From NCBI RefSeq assembly GCF_000158955.1, contig NZ_GG657757.1:7239122-7303121 (forward strand): a stretch of DNA of 64,000 bases. The letters are read 5' to 3'. Below are positions 21,299 through 30,369 of this stretch, piece after piece. Made by a program: the position numbers and the translations under genes. Each line of letters starts with the position of its first letter. The stretch's first letter is position 1. The DNA comes from Streptomyces viridochromogenes DSM 40736 (GTDB lineage Bacteria > Actinomycetota > Actinomycetes > Streptomycetales > Streptomycetaceae). The notes under the pieces were generated by a model. That model was not told the origin of the DNA, did not search any database, and saw nothing but the letters and a program-made list of their open reading frames with translations.

Positions 21299-23130
21299 AT
21301 GTTCACCACCCGCCCGACCCTTCAGGGCACCTTCGGCATGGTCTCCTCCACCCACTGGCTCGCCTCGCAGTCGGCGATGGCCGTCCTGGAGGACGGCGGC
21401 AACGCCTACGACGCCGCGGTGGCCGGCGCGTTCGTGCTGCACGTCGTCGAGCCGCACCTCAACGGCCCGGCCGGCGAGGTGCCTATCCTGCTCGCCCCGG
21501 CCGGCGGCGAGGTGCGGGTGCTCTGCGGGCAGGGCGTCGCGCCCGCCGGGGCGACGGTCGCCCACTACCGGGGCCTCGGCCTGGACCTCGTCCCCGGCAC
21601 CGGGCCGCTCGCCGCCGCCGTGCCGGGCGCGTTCGACGCCTGGATGCTGCTGCTGCGCGACCACGGCACCAAGTCCCTCGACGACGTCCTGAAGTACGCC
21701 GTCGGATACGCCGAGCACGGGCACGCGCCCGTGGAGCGCGTCGGCGAGACCGTCGAGACCGTGCGCGAGCTGTTCGAGACGGAGTGGGCCTCCTCGGCGG
21801 ACGTCTATCTGCCCGGCGGCAAGGCACCGCGCACCGGCGAGCTCTTCAGCAACCCCGTGCTCGCCGCGACCTGGAAGCGCCTGCTCGCCGAGACCGCCGG
21901 CGCGGGGGACCGGGAGGCACAGATCGAAGCCGCGCGCCAGGTGTGGCGCACCGGGTTCATCGCCGAGGCCTTCGTTCCGCCAGGCCGGGCGCCCTCACCA
22001 TTGGACACCAGCGGCGAACGCCACACCGTCACCCTTCACGGCCGTTGACCTCGCCTCCTGGTCCTCGACCTATGAGATGCCGGTGACGTACGACTGGAAC
22101 GGCTGGCACGGTGTGCAAGCCGGGCCCCTGGAGCCAGGGACCCGTCCTCCTCCAGCAGCTCGCCCTCCTCCCGCCCGACCTGCCGCCGTACGGCTCGGCC
22201 GACCACGTCCACCTCCTGGTCGAGAACTGCAAGCTCGCCATGGCCGACCGGGAGGCCTGGTACGGGGACATCGCCGACGTGCCGCTCGACGACCTGCTCT
22301 CCGACGCCTACAACACCGCCCGCCGCGCCCTCGTCGGCGAGCGGGCCTCCCACGACCTGAGGCCCGGCAGCCCCGGCGGACGCACCCCACGCTTGGGTGC
22401 GCACGCGCGCGTGGCGGGAGCCGCCCAGGAGGGCTTCGACGCCCTCGGCATCGGGGAACCGACGGTCGCCGGCAGCCCTGCGAACCCCGTGCCGGGCGAA
22501 CCGGAGATCACCGCCGACGGGACGACCCGGGGCGACACCTGTCACCTCGACGTCGTCGACCGGTGGGGCAACATGGTCTCGGCCACGCCCAGTGGCGGCT
22601 GGCTCCAGTCCAACCCCGTCGTGCCCGAGCTCGGCTTCCCGCTCGGGACCCGGCTGCAGATGGCCTGGCTGGAAGAGGGCCTGCCCAGCTCGCTCACCCC
22701 GGGCCGCCGCCCCCGCAGCACCCTGTCCCCGTCGATCGCGCTGCGCGCGGGCGTGCCGGTCCTGGCGTTCGGCACACCCGGCGGGGACCAGCAGGACCAG
22801 TGGCAGCTGCACTTCCTCCTGGCGGTCACACAGCGCGGCCGGGTCCGCGGCGGCCCCGACCTCCAGGGCGCGATCGACGCCCCGAACTGGCACAACGACA
22901 GCTTCCCCGGCTCCTTCTACCCGCGCGGCATGCGCCCCGGGAGCGTGACCGTGGAGTCCCGCACGGACCCGGCCGTCGTCGAGGAGCTGCGACGGCGCGG
23001 CCACGAGGTGACCGTGGGCGGCCCCTGGTCGGAGGGCCGCCTCTGCGCGGTCGCCCGCGACCCGGAGACCGGTGTGCTGTCGGCGGCGGCGAACCCACGC
23101 GGCATGCAGGGCTACGCGGTCGGCCGCTGA
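21299..23130 (+). pseudogene. ggt: Gamma-glutamyltransferase gene broken by two frameshifts
   Basis: An intact homologue would be about 610 residues, an exported or cytosolic enzyme that hydrolyses or transfers the gamma-glutamyl group of glutathione-like compounds. The first 249 residues read in one frame. One extra base near 22035 (CTTCACG where CTCACG is expected) and another near 22107 (TGGCACGG for TGGACGG) push the rest into the second and third frames. The stretch between them (VDLASWSSTYEMPVTYDWNG) is intact family sequence. The self-processing threonine region (GDTCHLDVVD) and GNMVSATPSGGW survive downstream. As written the product stops before the catalytic threonine, so it is inactive unless the indels are sequencing errors. 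Confidence 0.85.
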
Positions 23131-23208
23131 CCGGGAGCCCCGGCCGGGCCGCGTCCCCCTTTCACCGTTCATCGGGATTGCACCCGGAGTGCACCGGGCG
23201 GCCGGGGA

Positions 23209-23231
23209 TTGTCAGTGGCGCGTGTTGTCAT
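23209..23231 (+). promoter_or_regulatory. RecA-NDp-like (DNA-damage, LexA-independent) promoter
   Basis: TTGTCAGTG at 23209, 8 bases, then TGTCAT. The actinobacterial RecA-NDp consensus is TTGTCAGTG-N8-TANNNT, so the upstream element is perfect and the -10 has one mismatch (G for A). The expected transcription start falls on or next to the GTG at 23238, giving a leaderless mRNA. Confidence 0.5.
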
Positions 23232-23237
23232 GGAGGG

Positions 23238-24083
23238 GTGATCGAAAGCACCGAAACCATCGAAGAGTTTCTCGTACAGCACGCCTCCGACGTCGAGGAG
23301 GCGATCCGCACGGCGGCGGCCACCGAGATCATGCCGCGCTGGCGCCGCCTGGCCGCACACGAGGTCGACCAGAAGGCCGGACCGCATGACCTGGTGACGG
23401 ACGCCGACCGCAAGGCCGAGCTGTTCCTGACCGAGGCGCTGGCCGCCCTGCTGCCCGGCTCGGTCGTCGTCGGCGAGGAGGCGGTCCACGCCAACCCGGC
23501 GTCCTATGAGGCGGTCAGCGGCGACGCCCCGGTCTGGATCGTCGACCCGGTCGACGGGACACGCCAGTTCGTGCGGGGCGAGGCCGGGTTCTGCACCCTC
23601 GTCGCGCTGGCCCAGGGCGGCACCGTGCTCGCGTCCTGGACCTACGCCCCCGCCCGCGACCTGTTCGCCACCGCCCAGCGGGGCAAGGGCGCCCACCTCG
23701 ACGGAGAGCGGCTGTTCGCCGGTGTGCCCGAGCCCGGCCGGGACCTCCGCGTGGCCACCTCCCACCCGGACTACACGACGGACGAGCAGAAGCGCGCCCT
23801 GCTCTGCCTGCGCACCGAGGGCGTGGCACCGCGCCCCTGCGGCTCGGCCGGACTGGAGTATCTCGCCATCGCCCGGGGCGAGTCCGACGCGGTCGCCTTC
23901 TCCTGGGAGGCGGCCTGGGACCACGCGGCCGGGCTGCTCCTGGTCGAGGAGGCGGGCGGCGCCCACCTGACCCGCGCGGGCGAGCCGTTCCGGATCACCG
24001 GCGGCAACGCGCTCCCGTTCACCGCGGCCCGTGACGCCGCCACGGCCCGCCGGATCGCGGCCCTTCTGGCGGGCGGGGCGTGA
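23238..24083 (+). CDS. Inositol-monophosphatase-family phosphatase
   Basis: A Mg-dependent sugar or nucleotide phosphatase of the IMPase/CysQ fold; 281 residues. Metal ligands are visible: GEEAVHA (E80-E81), DPVDGT (D103, D106) and WDHAAG near residue 230. The substrate could be inositol phosphate, histidinol phosphate or 3'-phosphoadenosine 5'-phosphate; no feature decides. The GTG start has GGAGG only 1 base away, which is unusable, while the upstream promoter predicts a leaderless start exactly here. An out-of-frame ATG at 23230 opens a 3-codon reading frame. It stands alone between the broken ggt gene and an FAD enzyme gene. Confidence 0.88.
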   Translation: MIESTETIEEFLVQHASDVEEAIRTAAATEIMPRWRRLAAHEVDQKAGPHDLVTDADRKAELFLTEALAALLPGSVVVGEEAVHANPASYEAVSGDAPVWIVDPVDGTRQFVRGEAGFCTLVALAQGGTVLASWTYAPARDLFATAQRGKGAHLDGERLFAGVPEPGRDLRVATSHPDYTTDEQKRALLCLRTEGVAPRPCGSAGLEYLAIARGESDAVAFSWEAAWDHAAGLLLVEEAGGAHLTRAGEPFRITGGNALPFTAARDAATARRIAALLAGGA

Positions 24084-24163
24084 CGCTCACGGAGCGTACG
24101 CGGCTCGTCGCTCGAACCGCGCTCCAGCCCTGCTGTCGGCGAGATTCCGCCCTCGGCCGGTGA

Positions 24164-24186
24164 CTGTCAGTCCCCGGGCATATCCT
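24164..24186 (+). promoter_or_regulatory. Second RecA-NDp-like promoter, before the FAD oxidoreductase
   Basis: CTGTCAGTC, 8 bases, then TATCCT. TGTCAGT and the TANNNT -10 match the RecA-NDp consensus with the correct spacing; the flanking bases differ. The predicted start is near 24193, giving a leader of about 32 bases that includes the ribosome site. Confidence 0.45.
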
Positions 24187-24224
24187 GATCCCCAGTGGCC
24201 GTCGGCTGACGAAGGGGTCCGAAG

Positions 24225-25643
24225 GTGCCGTCGATGCTCGATGCCGTCGTGGTGGGTGCGGGACCGAACGGACTGACCGCCGCCGTGGAACTGGCCCGCC
24301 GCGGCTTCTCCGTCGCCGTCTTCGAGGCCCGGGACACCGTGGGCGGCGGAGCCCGCACCGAGGAGCTCACGCTCCCCGGGTTCCGGCACGACCCGTGTTC
24401 CGCCGCCCATCCGCTCGCCATCAACTCGCCCGCTTTCCGCGCCCTCCCGCTCGAGCGTCACGGACTGGAGTGGCTGCACGCCGAACTGCCCATGGCCCAC
24501 CCCTTCCCGGACGGCACGGCGGCCGTGCTGGCCCGGTCGGTCGGCGAGACGGCCGCCTCCTTCGGGCCGCGCGACGCCGGGGCTTACCGCAGGCTCGTCG
24601 AGCCCTTCCTGCCCCAGTGGGACGTCCTGGCCCGCGACTTCATGTCGCTGCCGCTCACCGCGCTGCCCCGCGACCCGGTCACCCTCGCCCGCTTCGGCCT
24701 GGTCGGCCTGCCGCCGTCGACCCTGCTGATGCGCCGCTTCCGTGACGAGCGGGCCAGGGCGCTGTTCGCCGGGCTCGTCGCCCATGTCATGGCGCCGCTC
24801 GGCGGCTTCGCCACCGGCGCCATCGGCCTGGTCTTCGCCCTCGCGGCGCACGCCCGCGGCTGGCCCGTCGCCCGTGGCGGCTCACAGGCCATCTCCGACG
24901 CCCTCGCCGCCCTCCTGCGCGACCTCGGCGGCAGCGTCCACACCGACTACGAGGTCAAGCGCCTCGACGACCTGCCACCGGCCCGCGCCTACGTCTTCGA
25001 CACCTCGCCCACCGCCCTGGCCCGCATCGCGGGCTTCGGCGACTACTACCGCAACTACCGCTACGGACCGGGCGTCTTCAAGATCGACTACGCGCTGGAC
25101 GGCCCCGTGCCGTGGACCGCGAAGGAGGCCCGCGTCGCCGGCACGGTGCAGGTCGGCGCGGACCGCGCGGAGATCGGCGCGGCCCTGCGCGCGGCGTCCC
25201 GGGAGGGCCGCGCCCCCGACAAGCCGTTCCTGATCACGGTCCAGCCGAGCGTCGTCGACCCCACCCGGGCCCCGGCGGGCAAGCACGTCTTCTGGGCCTA
25301 CGGCCACGTCCCGCACGGCTGGACCGGCGACCTCACCGACGCCGTCGAACGCCAACTGGAGCGCTTCGCCCCCGGGTTCCGCGACCGCGTCCTGGCCCGG
25401 GCCACCGCGGGCCCGCCCGAAATCGCCGCACGCAACGCCAACTACGTCGGCGGCGACATCGCCTCCGGCGCGGTCTCCGGCCTCCAGCTCCTGCTGCGCC
25501 CGAAGCTCACCCTCTCCCCGTACACGACCCCCCACCCGGCCGTCTTCATCTGCTCGTCGGCGACACCGCCGGGACCTGGTGTGCACGGCATGTCGGGGCA
25601 CAACGCCGCGAAGGCCGTCTGGAAGCGACTGAGGCAGACATGA
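24225..25643 (+). CDS. FAD-dependent oxidoreductase, phytoene-desaturase/amine-oxidase superfamily
   Basis: A 472-residue NAD(P)/FAD-binding protein. The dinucleotide fold starts at VVVGAGPNG (residues 8-16) with E34 in VFEARD, and the C-terminal FAD signature (GVHGMSGHNAAKAV) is near residues 452-466, as in CrtI-like and pyridine-nucleotide-disulfide-domain-2-like enzymes. No carotenoid genes are nearby, so a phytoene substrate is unlikely. GTG at 24225 and ATG at 24234 are both possible starts, each with a GAAGG-type site. Its stop overlaps the start of the macrodomain gene (ATGA), so the two are coupled. The substrate is unknown. Confidence 0.85.
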   Translation: MPSMLDAVVVGAGPNGLTAAVELARRGFSVAVFEARDTVGGGARTEELTLPGFRHDPCSAAHPLAINSPAFRALPLERHGLEWLHAELPMAHPFPDGTAAVLARSVGETAASFGPRDAGAYRRLVEPFLPQWDVLARDFMSLPLTALPRDPVTLARFGLVGLPPSTLLMRRFRDERARALFAGLVAHVMAPLGGFATGAIGLVFALAAHARGWPVARGGSQAISDALAALLRDLGGSVHTDYEVKRLDDLPPARAYVFDTSPTALARIAGFGDYYRNYRYGPGVFKIDYALDGPVPWTAKEARVAGTVQVGADRAEIGAALRAASREGRAPDKPFLITVQPSVVDPTRAPAGKHVFWAYGHVPHGWTGDLTDAVERQLERFAPGFRDRVLARATAGPPEIAARNANYVGGDIASGAVSGLQLLLRPKLTLSPYTTPHPAVFICSSATPPGPGVHGMSGHNAAKAVWKRLRQT

Positions 25644-26149
25644 CCCTCATCGAACTGGTCCGGGGCGACATCACCCGCGAGAGCGTCGACGCGATCGTCA
25701 ACGCGGCCAACTCCTCGCTGCTGGGCGGGGGAGGGGTCGACGGGGCGATCCACCGGCGCGGCGGCCCCGCGATCCTGGAGGAGTGCCGGGGGCTCCGCGC
25801 CTCGCGGTACGGCAAGGGCCTGGCCACCGGCAAGGCCGTCGCCACCACCGCCGGCGACCTGGACGCCCGCTGGGTGATCCACACCGTCGGACCCGTCTTC
25901 AGCGCGACCGAGGACCGCTCGGGCCTCCTCGCCTCCTGCTACCGCGAGTCCCTGCGGATCGCCGACGAACTCGGCGCCCGCACCGTCGCCTTCCCGGCGA
26001 TCTCCACCGGCGTCTACCGCTACCCGATGCAGGACGCGGCGCGGATCGCCGTGGACGCGGTGCGGGCGGCGAAGACCGACGTCGAGGAGGTCCGCTTCGT
26101 GCTCTTCGACGAGCGGGCCTACGAGGCGTTCGCCGCGCGACTGCGCTGA
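25640..26149 (+). CDS. Macrodomain protein (O-acetyl-ADP-ribose deacetylase type)
   Basis: A stand-alone macrodomain of 169 residues, of the MacroD/YmdB class. VNAANSSLLGGGGVDGAIH (residues 20-38) holds the distal-ribose Asn and the Asp (D34) typical of active deacetylase/mono-ADP-ribose hydrolases, and STGVYRYP near 121-128 closes the ADP-ribose pocket. It removes acetyl from O-acetyl-ADP-ribose, the sirtuin by-product, or ADP-ribose from acidic residues. It is translationally coupled to the preceding FAD enzyme. A sirtuin, a NUDIX enzyme and an ADP-ribosylglycohydrolase lie 17-20 kb downstream. Confidence 0.92.
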   Translation: MTLIELVRGDITRESVDAIVNAANSSLLGGGGVDGAIHRRGGPAILEECRGLRASRYGKGLATGKAVATTAGDLDARWVIHTVGPVFSATEDRSGLLASCYRESLRIADELGARTVAFPAISTGVYRYPMQDAARIAVDAVRAAKTDVEEVRFVLFDERAYEAFAARLR

Positions 26150-26177
26150 GACATCACGGCCGGGAGCCGGACGGGGT

Positions 26178-27011
26178 TCAGACGGGCTCGGGCTCGAAGT
26201 GCCGCAACACGTCCCGGCCGCGATGGACTGCCCCGTACGTGCTCTCCGGTACGGCGTTCCAGACGCCGGGCAGGTCGCCCAGCGGCTCCGACACGACCAG
26301 ACGGGTCTCCTCGGAGATCTGCCGCAGGAACATGAGGTCGGGGTGCAGGGCGCGCACGTCCTCCACCCGGCTGCTGTAGAACAGCGACCGCGAGGCCCCG
26401 GCGCTGGAGTAGCGGAAGAACCACATCCGTTCGCCGTCGGTCACGGCGATCGTCATCTGGAGCGGCTCCGGCACCCCGTGCTCGTGCCCCAGCCGTTCGA
26501 CGAGCCCCGCCATCCGCGCCACCGCGCCCGGCGGGTCGCCGTCGAGCCCGAGGGTGAGGGCCACGTGGAACATCACCTCGGAGTCGGTCGTGCCCTCGAG
26601 CGACGGGAACAGTTCCGGGTCGACGGCCAGCATGAGGTCCCGGCGCAGCTCGGCGAACCCGCTGATGGCCCCGTTGTGCATCCACATCCACCGCCCGTGC
26701 CGGAAGGGATGACAGTTGGTCTGCTGCACGGCCGAACCGGTGGAGGCGCGCACATGGGCGAAGAACAGCGGCGAGCGGACGTGGTCGGCGATCTCCCGGA
26801 GGTTGCGGTTGCTCCAGGCGGGACCGGTGTCGCGGATGATGGCGGGCGTGCGCAGATGTGACGCGTACCAGCCGACCCCGAAGCCGTCCCCGTTGGTGGT
26901 CTCGACGCCCATCCGCGCGTGCAGGCTCTGGTCGATCAGCGAGTGCTCCGGGCGGTACAGCACATCGTCGAGCAGCACGGGAGTGCCCGTGTAGGCGAGC
27001 CAGCGGCACAT
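26178..27011 (-). CDS. Class II glutamine amidotransferase (YafJ/EgtC-like)
   Basis: A 277-residue Ntn-fold protein whose catalytic nucleophile is Cys2, exposed after Met removal (MCRWLAYTG). Conserved stretches are NGDGFGVGWY (residues 40-49), HVRASTG near 86 and NCHPF near 99, then WMHNGAISG near 108. It presumably releases ammonia from glutamine or hydrolyses a gamma-glutamyl amide, as EgtC does in ergothioneine synthesis; no egtA, egtB or egtD is nearby, so that role is not supported. It is convergent with the macrodomain gene (28-base gap) and divergent from the LAL regulator. Confidence 0.88.
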   Translation of the reverse strand: MCRWLAYTGTPVLLDDVLYRPEHSLIDQSLHARMGVETTNGDGFGVGWYASHLRTPAIIRDTGPAWSNRNLREIADHVRSPLFFAHVRASTGSAVQQTNCHPFRHGRWMWMHNGAISGFAELRRDLMLAVDPELFPSLEGTTDSEVMFHVALTLGLDGDPPGAVARMAGLVERLGHEHGVPEPLQMTIAVTDGERMWFFRYSSAGASRSLFYSSRVEDVRALHPDLMFLRQISEETRLVVSEPLGDLPGVWNAVPESTYGAVHRGRDVLRHFEPEPV

Positions 27012-27282
27012 GGTCGGTACCCCCGTTCCGGGCCGCGTCCGGCGTACCGTGCGGCTGCGTGGGTGAGGGGAGCGGATCCGTCTCCCGCCCGTGTGGTCCC
27101 AGCGAACCCCGGCCCGTGGGGCGTCCGCATCGCCCGTGGCGGGTGGTTGCCCCGAACCCGGTCCGGGCCGGGTGCCGTCGGGCGCGACCTGCTCCGGGCA
27201 TGCGTGGGGGAGGGAAGACTGAGATCCTGAGCGAAGGGAGTACTGCTCGTGTCCTGACGGACGACAGGCGGTGGTGAGCATC

Positions 27283-29968
27283 ATGGCCACGACCGACGCG
27301 ACTGGTACGGAGCCGGCGATCACGGGCATCGATCCGACCGGCGACCCGCTGCTGCGCACCCGGTTCGCGCTGCCGGAGCGGCCCGCCACGTTCCTGCGCC
27401 GGACCCGTCTGGTCCGGCACCTCGACCAGGCCCTCGTGACGCCCCTGACGATGGTCAACGGTTCGGCCGGCGCGGGCAAGACCCTCCTGGTCGCCGACTG
27501 GGCCGCCAGCCTGCCCAAGCCGGTCGCCTGGCTCACGACCGACACCACCGTCCAGGCCCCCGGAGTCTTCTGGGCCTATCTGCTGGAGGCGCTGCGTGCC
27601 ACCGGTGTGCCCGTGGCGGGCGACGTCGGCTGCCCGGCGGAGGCCGGCCGCGTCGACCAGCGGACGCTGACGTGCCTCGCCGCCGACCTCGAGAACCGCG
27701 ACCACACCACCGTCGTCGTCCTCGACGAGTTCGACCGCGTGACCTCGCCCGAGATCGCGGAGCAGCTTGAGTTCGTCCTGCGCCACGCCGGACGGGGCCT
27801 GCGCCTGGTCCTCGTCACCCGTACGGAGCCCCTGCTGCCGCTCCACCGGTACCGGGCCTCGTGCGAGCTGACCGAGATCCGGGACGCGGAGCTGGCCTTC
27901 ACCTCGGAGGAGGCCCACGAGCTGCTGTCACGGCACGGACTGCACCTGCCCGCGAGCGCCGTCCGCGCCCTGGTCGGGCGGACCCAGGGGTGGGCCGCCG
28001 GCCTCAGCCTGTGCGCGCTGGCCGCCCGGCAGGGCCCGGACCCCCAGGCCTACGTGAAACAGTTCGAGGCCGACCACAGCACGGTGGCCGACTACCTGCT
28101 GGCCGAGGTGCTCGACCGGCAGCCACCCGGCACCCAGGACCTGTTGCTGCGCATCAGCGTCCTGGACCGCTTCTGTCCCGACCTGGTGAACGCGCTGACG
28201 CAGCGCGGTGACGCGGAGCCGATCCTGGCCGCGCTGCACCGCGAGAACGCGTTCGTCCACTACCTCGGCCACTCCTGGTACAGCCTGCATCCCCTCTTCG
28301 CGGAGATACTCCGCGCCCACCTCCGGGAGCGCCTCCCCGGCCTGGAGCCGGAGCTGCGCGGCCGGGCCGCGCGGTGGCTGCGCCGCTCCGGAGCACTCCC
28401 CGACGCACTCGTCCAGGGGGCGGCGGCGGACGACTGGGAGTTCACCACCCGGGCGGTCGTCGACGACCTCGCGATCGGGCAGCTCTTCACCGGCCTGCGC
28501 TCCGAGGACCTGTCCGCCCTGTTCGCACGGATGGGATCCGAGGTCCGGGGTCCGGCGCCCGACCTCGTCCGCGCGGCACGCGAGCTGGCGCGGCACGATC
28601 TCGACCACGGCCTGACCCATCTGCGCCGGGCCGAGGAGCAACTGGCCGGAGACGGGACCGACCCGGCGCGGGGCCGGCTCAGCTGCGCCCTGCTGGAAGT
28701 CCTCGCGGGACGGCTGACCGGCTCTCCGGGCAGAGCGGAACGCGCCGCCGAGCAGGCTTGGGCCCTGCGGAAGGACGTCCCCGCGCAGCTTCTCGACGAG
28801 CATCCGGAACTCACCGCCCTCCTGCTCGCCCACCTCGGCGCCGCCCGGCTGTGGGCAGGGCGTTTCGACGACGCCCGGTCCGCCCTGTCGGCGGTCGCGG
28901 GGCACCCGGGCGGAGCGGCGATGGCGCTGCCCCGGTGGGAGGCCCTCGGACAGCTGGCCCTGATCGACTACCTGAACGGCTGGCCCGGCCGGGCGGAACA
29001 CAAGGCCCGGGCGGCGGCCGGCCAGGCGGAGCACTACAGCCTGCCCCACCGCTCCGGAGCCGGCACCGGCCCCGTGGTCCTGGCCGCCGTGCACATCGAC
29101 CGCGACGAACTCGACGAGGCCCAGGCGCTCCTCGACGCGGCGGACGGCTCCCCGTCGCTCGTCGAGGACCCGGTGTGGGAGGCGGGCCGCACCCTCACCC
29201 GGGGCCGCCTGCTGTTGGCCAGAGGGGATGCCAGGGGCGCGCTGACAGCGGCCGAGGCGATCGTCCCGGCCGCCGCGAGCTCACCCTGGGGCGCGGGACC
29301 ACAGCGCCCTGCTCGCGTCCGCCGCCCACCTGGCGGAAGGGCGTACCGAGCTCGCCGAGAAGGTCGTGGAGCCGGTGGCACGGCACCGGACGGCCTGTGC
29401 CGTCGGGGCGGCGCGGGCCCGCCTCGCGGCGGGGCGTCCCGAGGAGGCGCTCGACATCATGGACGGCCTGCCCGAGGACGACCGGCCCGGCCCGGCGGTC
29501 ACCGTCCGCGCCACGCTGGTACGAGCCCAGGCCGCCCACGAGACCGGGGACGACGACGGCGCCCGCCGCCTCGTCGCCCGCGCGCTGCTCGACGGCCGGC
29601 GCGAGCGGCTGCGCCGGCCGTTCCGGGAGGCCGGACCCTGGCTCCGCCCGCTGCTGAGCACCGGCAGACCACGGCAACTGGCCGAGGGCTGGCTCGTCTC
29701 CGGTCACGACCGGTACCGCGCTCTTGGGCACACCCCGCCGCACACCCGGGCGGAGTCCGGCCCGGACCTGGCCGTGGAGGAGCTGAGCGCCCGGGAGCGG
29801 GACGTGCTGCGCGGACTGTCCCAGATGATGTCGACGCAGGAGATCGCCGCCGACCTCCATCTCTCCGCGAACACCGTGAAGACCCACCTCAAGAGCATCT
29901 ACCGCAAGCTCGCGGTGAGCCGCCGCGGCGACGCCGTGCGCCGCGCCCGCGACCTGCGCCTGCTGTGA
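27283..29968 (+). pseudogene. LAL-type LuxR regulator (MalT-like ATPase + HTH), split by a frameshift
   Basis: An intact product would be about 895 residues. Residues 1-670 read in one frame: Walker A GSAGAGKT (60-67), Walker B VVVLDEFD near 144, a winged-helix region and a long helical repeat section. At 29288-29291 one G in a GGGG run is surplus; removing it joins SPW to ARDHSALLASAAHLAEG and leads in frame to the C-terminal LuxR helix-turn-helix (LSARERDVLRG through NTVKTHLKSIYRKL). As written the protein would lose its DNA-binding domain. Possible starts are GTG 27271, GTG 27274 and ATG 27283. Both halves keep full codon bias, so the lesion is recent or a sequencing error. Confidence 0.85.
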
Positions 29969-29970
29969 AC

Positions 29971-30017
29971 CCTTCGACGAACCTTTCGACGGACCCATCG
30001 ACGGACCCATCGACGAG
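29971..30017. repeat. Short tandem 12-bp repeats after the LAL regulator
   Basis: Four tandem units of about 12 bases, best defined as CCCATCGACGGA, begin immediately after the stop codon. They are non-coding as far as can be seen and are a possible source of length variation. Confidence 0.5.
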
Positions 30018-30053
30018 GCCGACGACGAGGTCGGCGAAGAGGTCGGCGAGGAT

Positions 30054-30070
30054 TCACCTGCGCCGGGTGA
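30054..30070. promoter_or_regulatory. Operator-like inverted repeat, site 1 (TCACCT-N5-GGGTGA)
   Basis: Five of six base pairs are symmetrical. It ends 81 bases before the ATG of the small gene at 30151. The same motif, fully symmetrical, occurs twice in the 32.4-32.5 kb divergent region. Confidence 0.5.
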
Positions 30071-30150
30071 GGGCGGCCGGCCCACCCGGGCGGAGCATCG
30101 GGGGGACAGGGCGCGCACCACCGCCCAGGCCGCCCGCGGGAGAGCAGCTC

Positions 30151-30348
30151 ATGCGCTACGAGATCCGTGTCGACGGGCAGATGTCACAGACGCTCGTCAA
30201 GGTCTTCCCGGAGCTGGAGCACGTGACGATGTCCGGTCAGACCGTCCTGTACGGTCCCGTCGTCGACATGGCGCACCTGTACGGGCTGCTGACCCGATTC
30301 CAGTCACTGGGACTCAGGGTCGTGGAGATGCGCCGGCTGCCGGAGTGA
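30151..30348 (+). CDS. Small conserved-looking protein of unknown function (65 aa)
   Basis: A 65-residue cytosolic protein, MRYEIRVDG at the start and VVEMRRLPE at the end, with predicted beta-alpha-beta character and no cysteines. A clear ribosome site GGGAGAG lies 7 bases before the ATG. The sequence has strong G/C third-position bias. It stands between the LAL regulator and DUF2252 with its own operator-like site upstream. I do not recognise a family; the name would be hypothetical protein. Confidence 0.7.
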   Translation: MRYEIRVDGQMSQTLVKVFPELEHVTMSGQTVLYGPVVDMAHLYGLLTRFQSLGLRVVEMRRLPE

Positions 30349-30369
30349 CCGGGCGGGGGGCCCGCCCGG

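Noticed and set aside
21299..22110. Programmed frameshifting in gamma-glutamyltransferase
   Set aside because: Two separate shifts in the same direction, no slippery heptamer or stimulatory structure, and the family never uses recoding.
24225..25643. Carotenoid phytoene desaturase
   Set aside because: FAD motifs fit the superfamily, but no phytoene synthase or other crt gene is in the window.
26178..27011. Ergothioneine biosynthesis (EgtC) for the class II amidotransferase
   Set aside because: No egtA, egtB, egtD or egtE gene is nearby, so only the fold-level name is justified.
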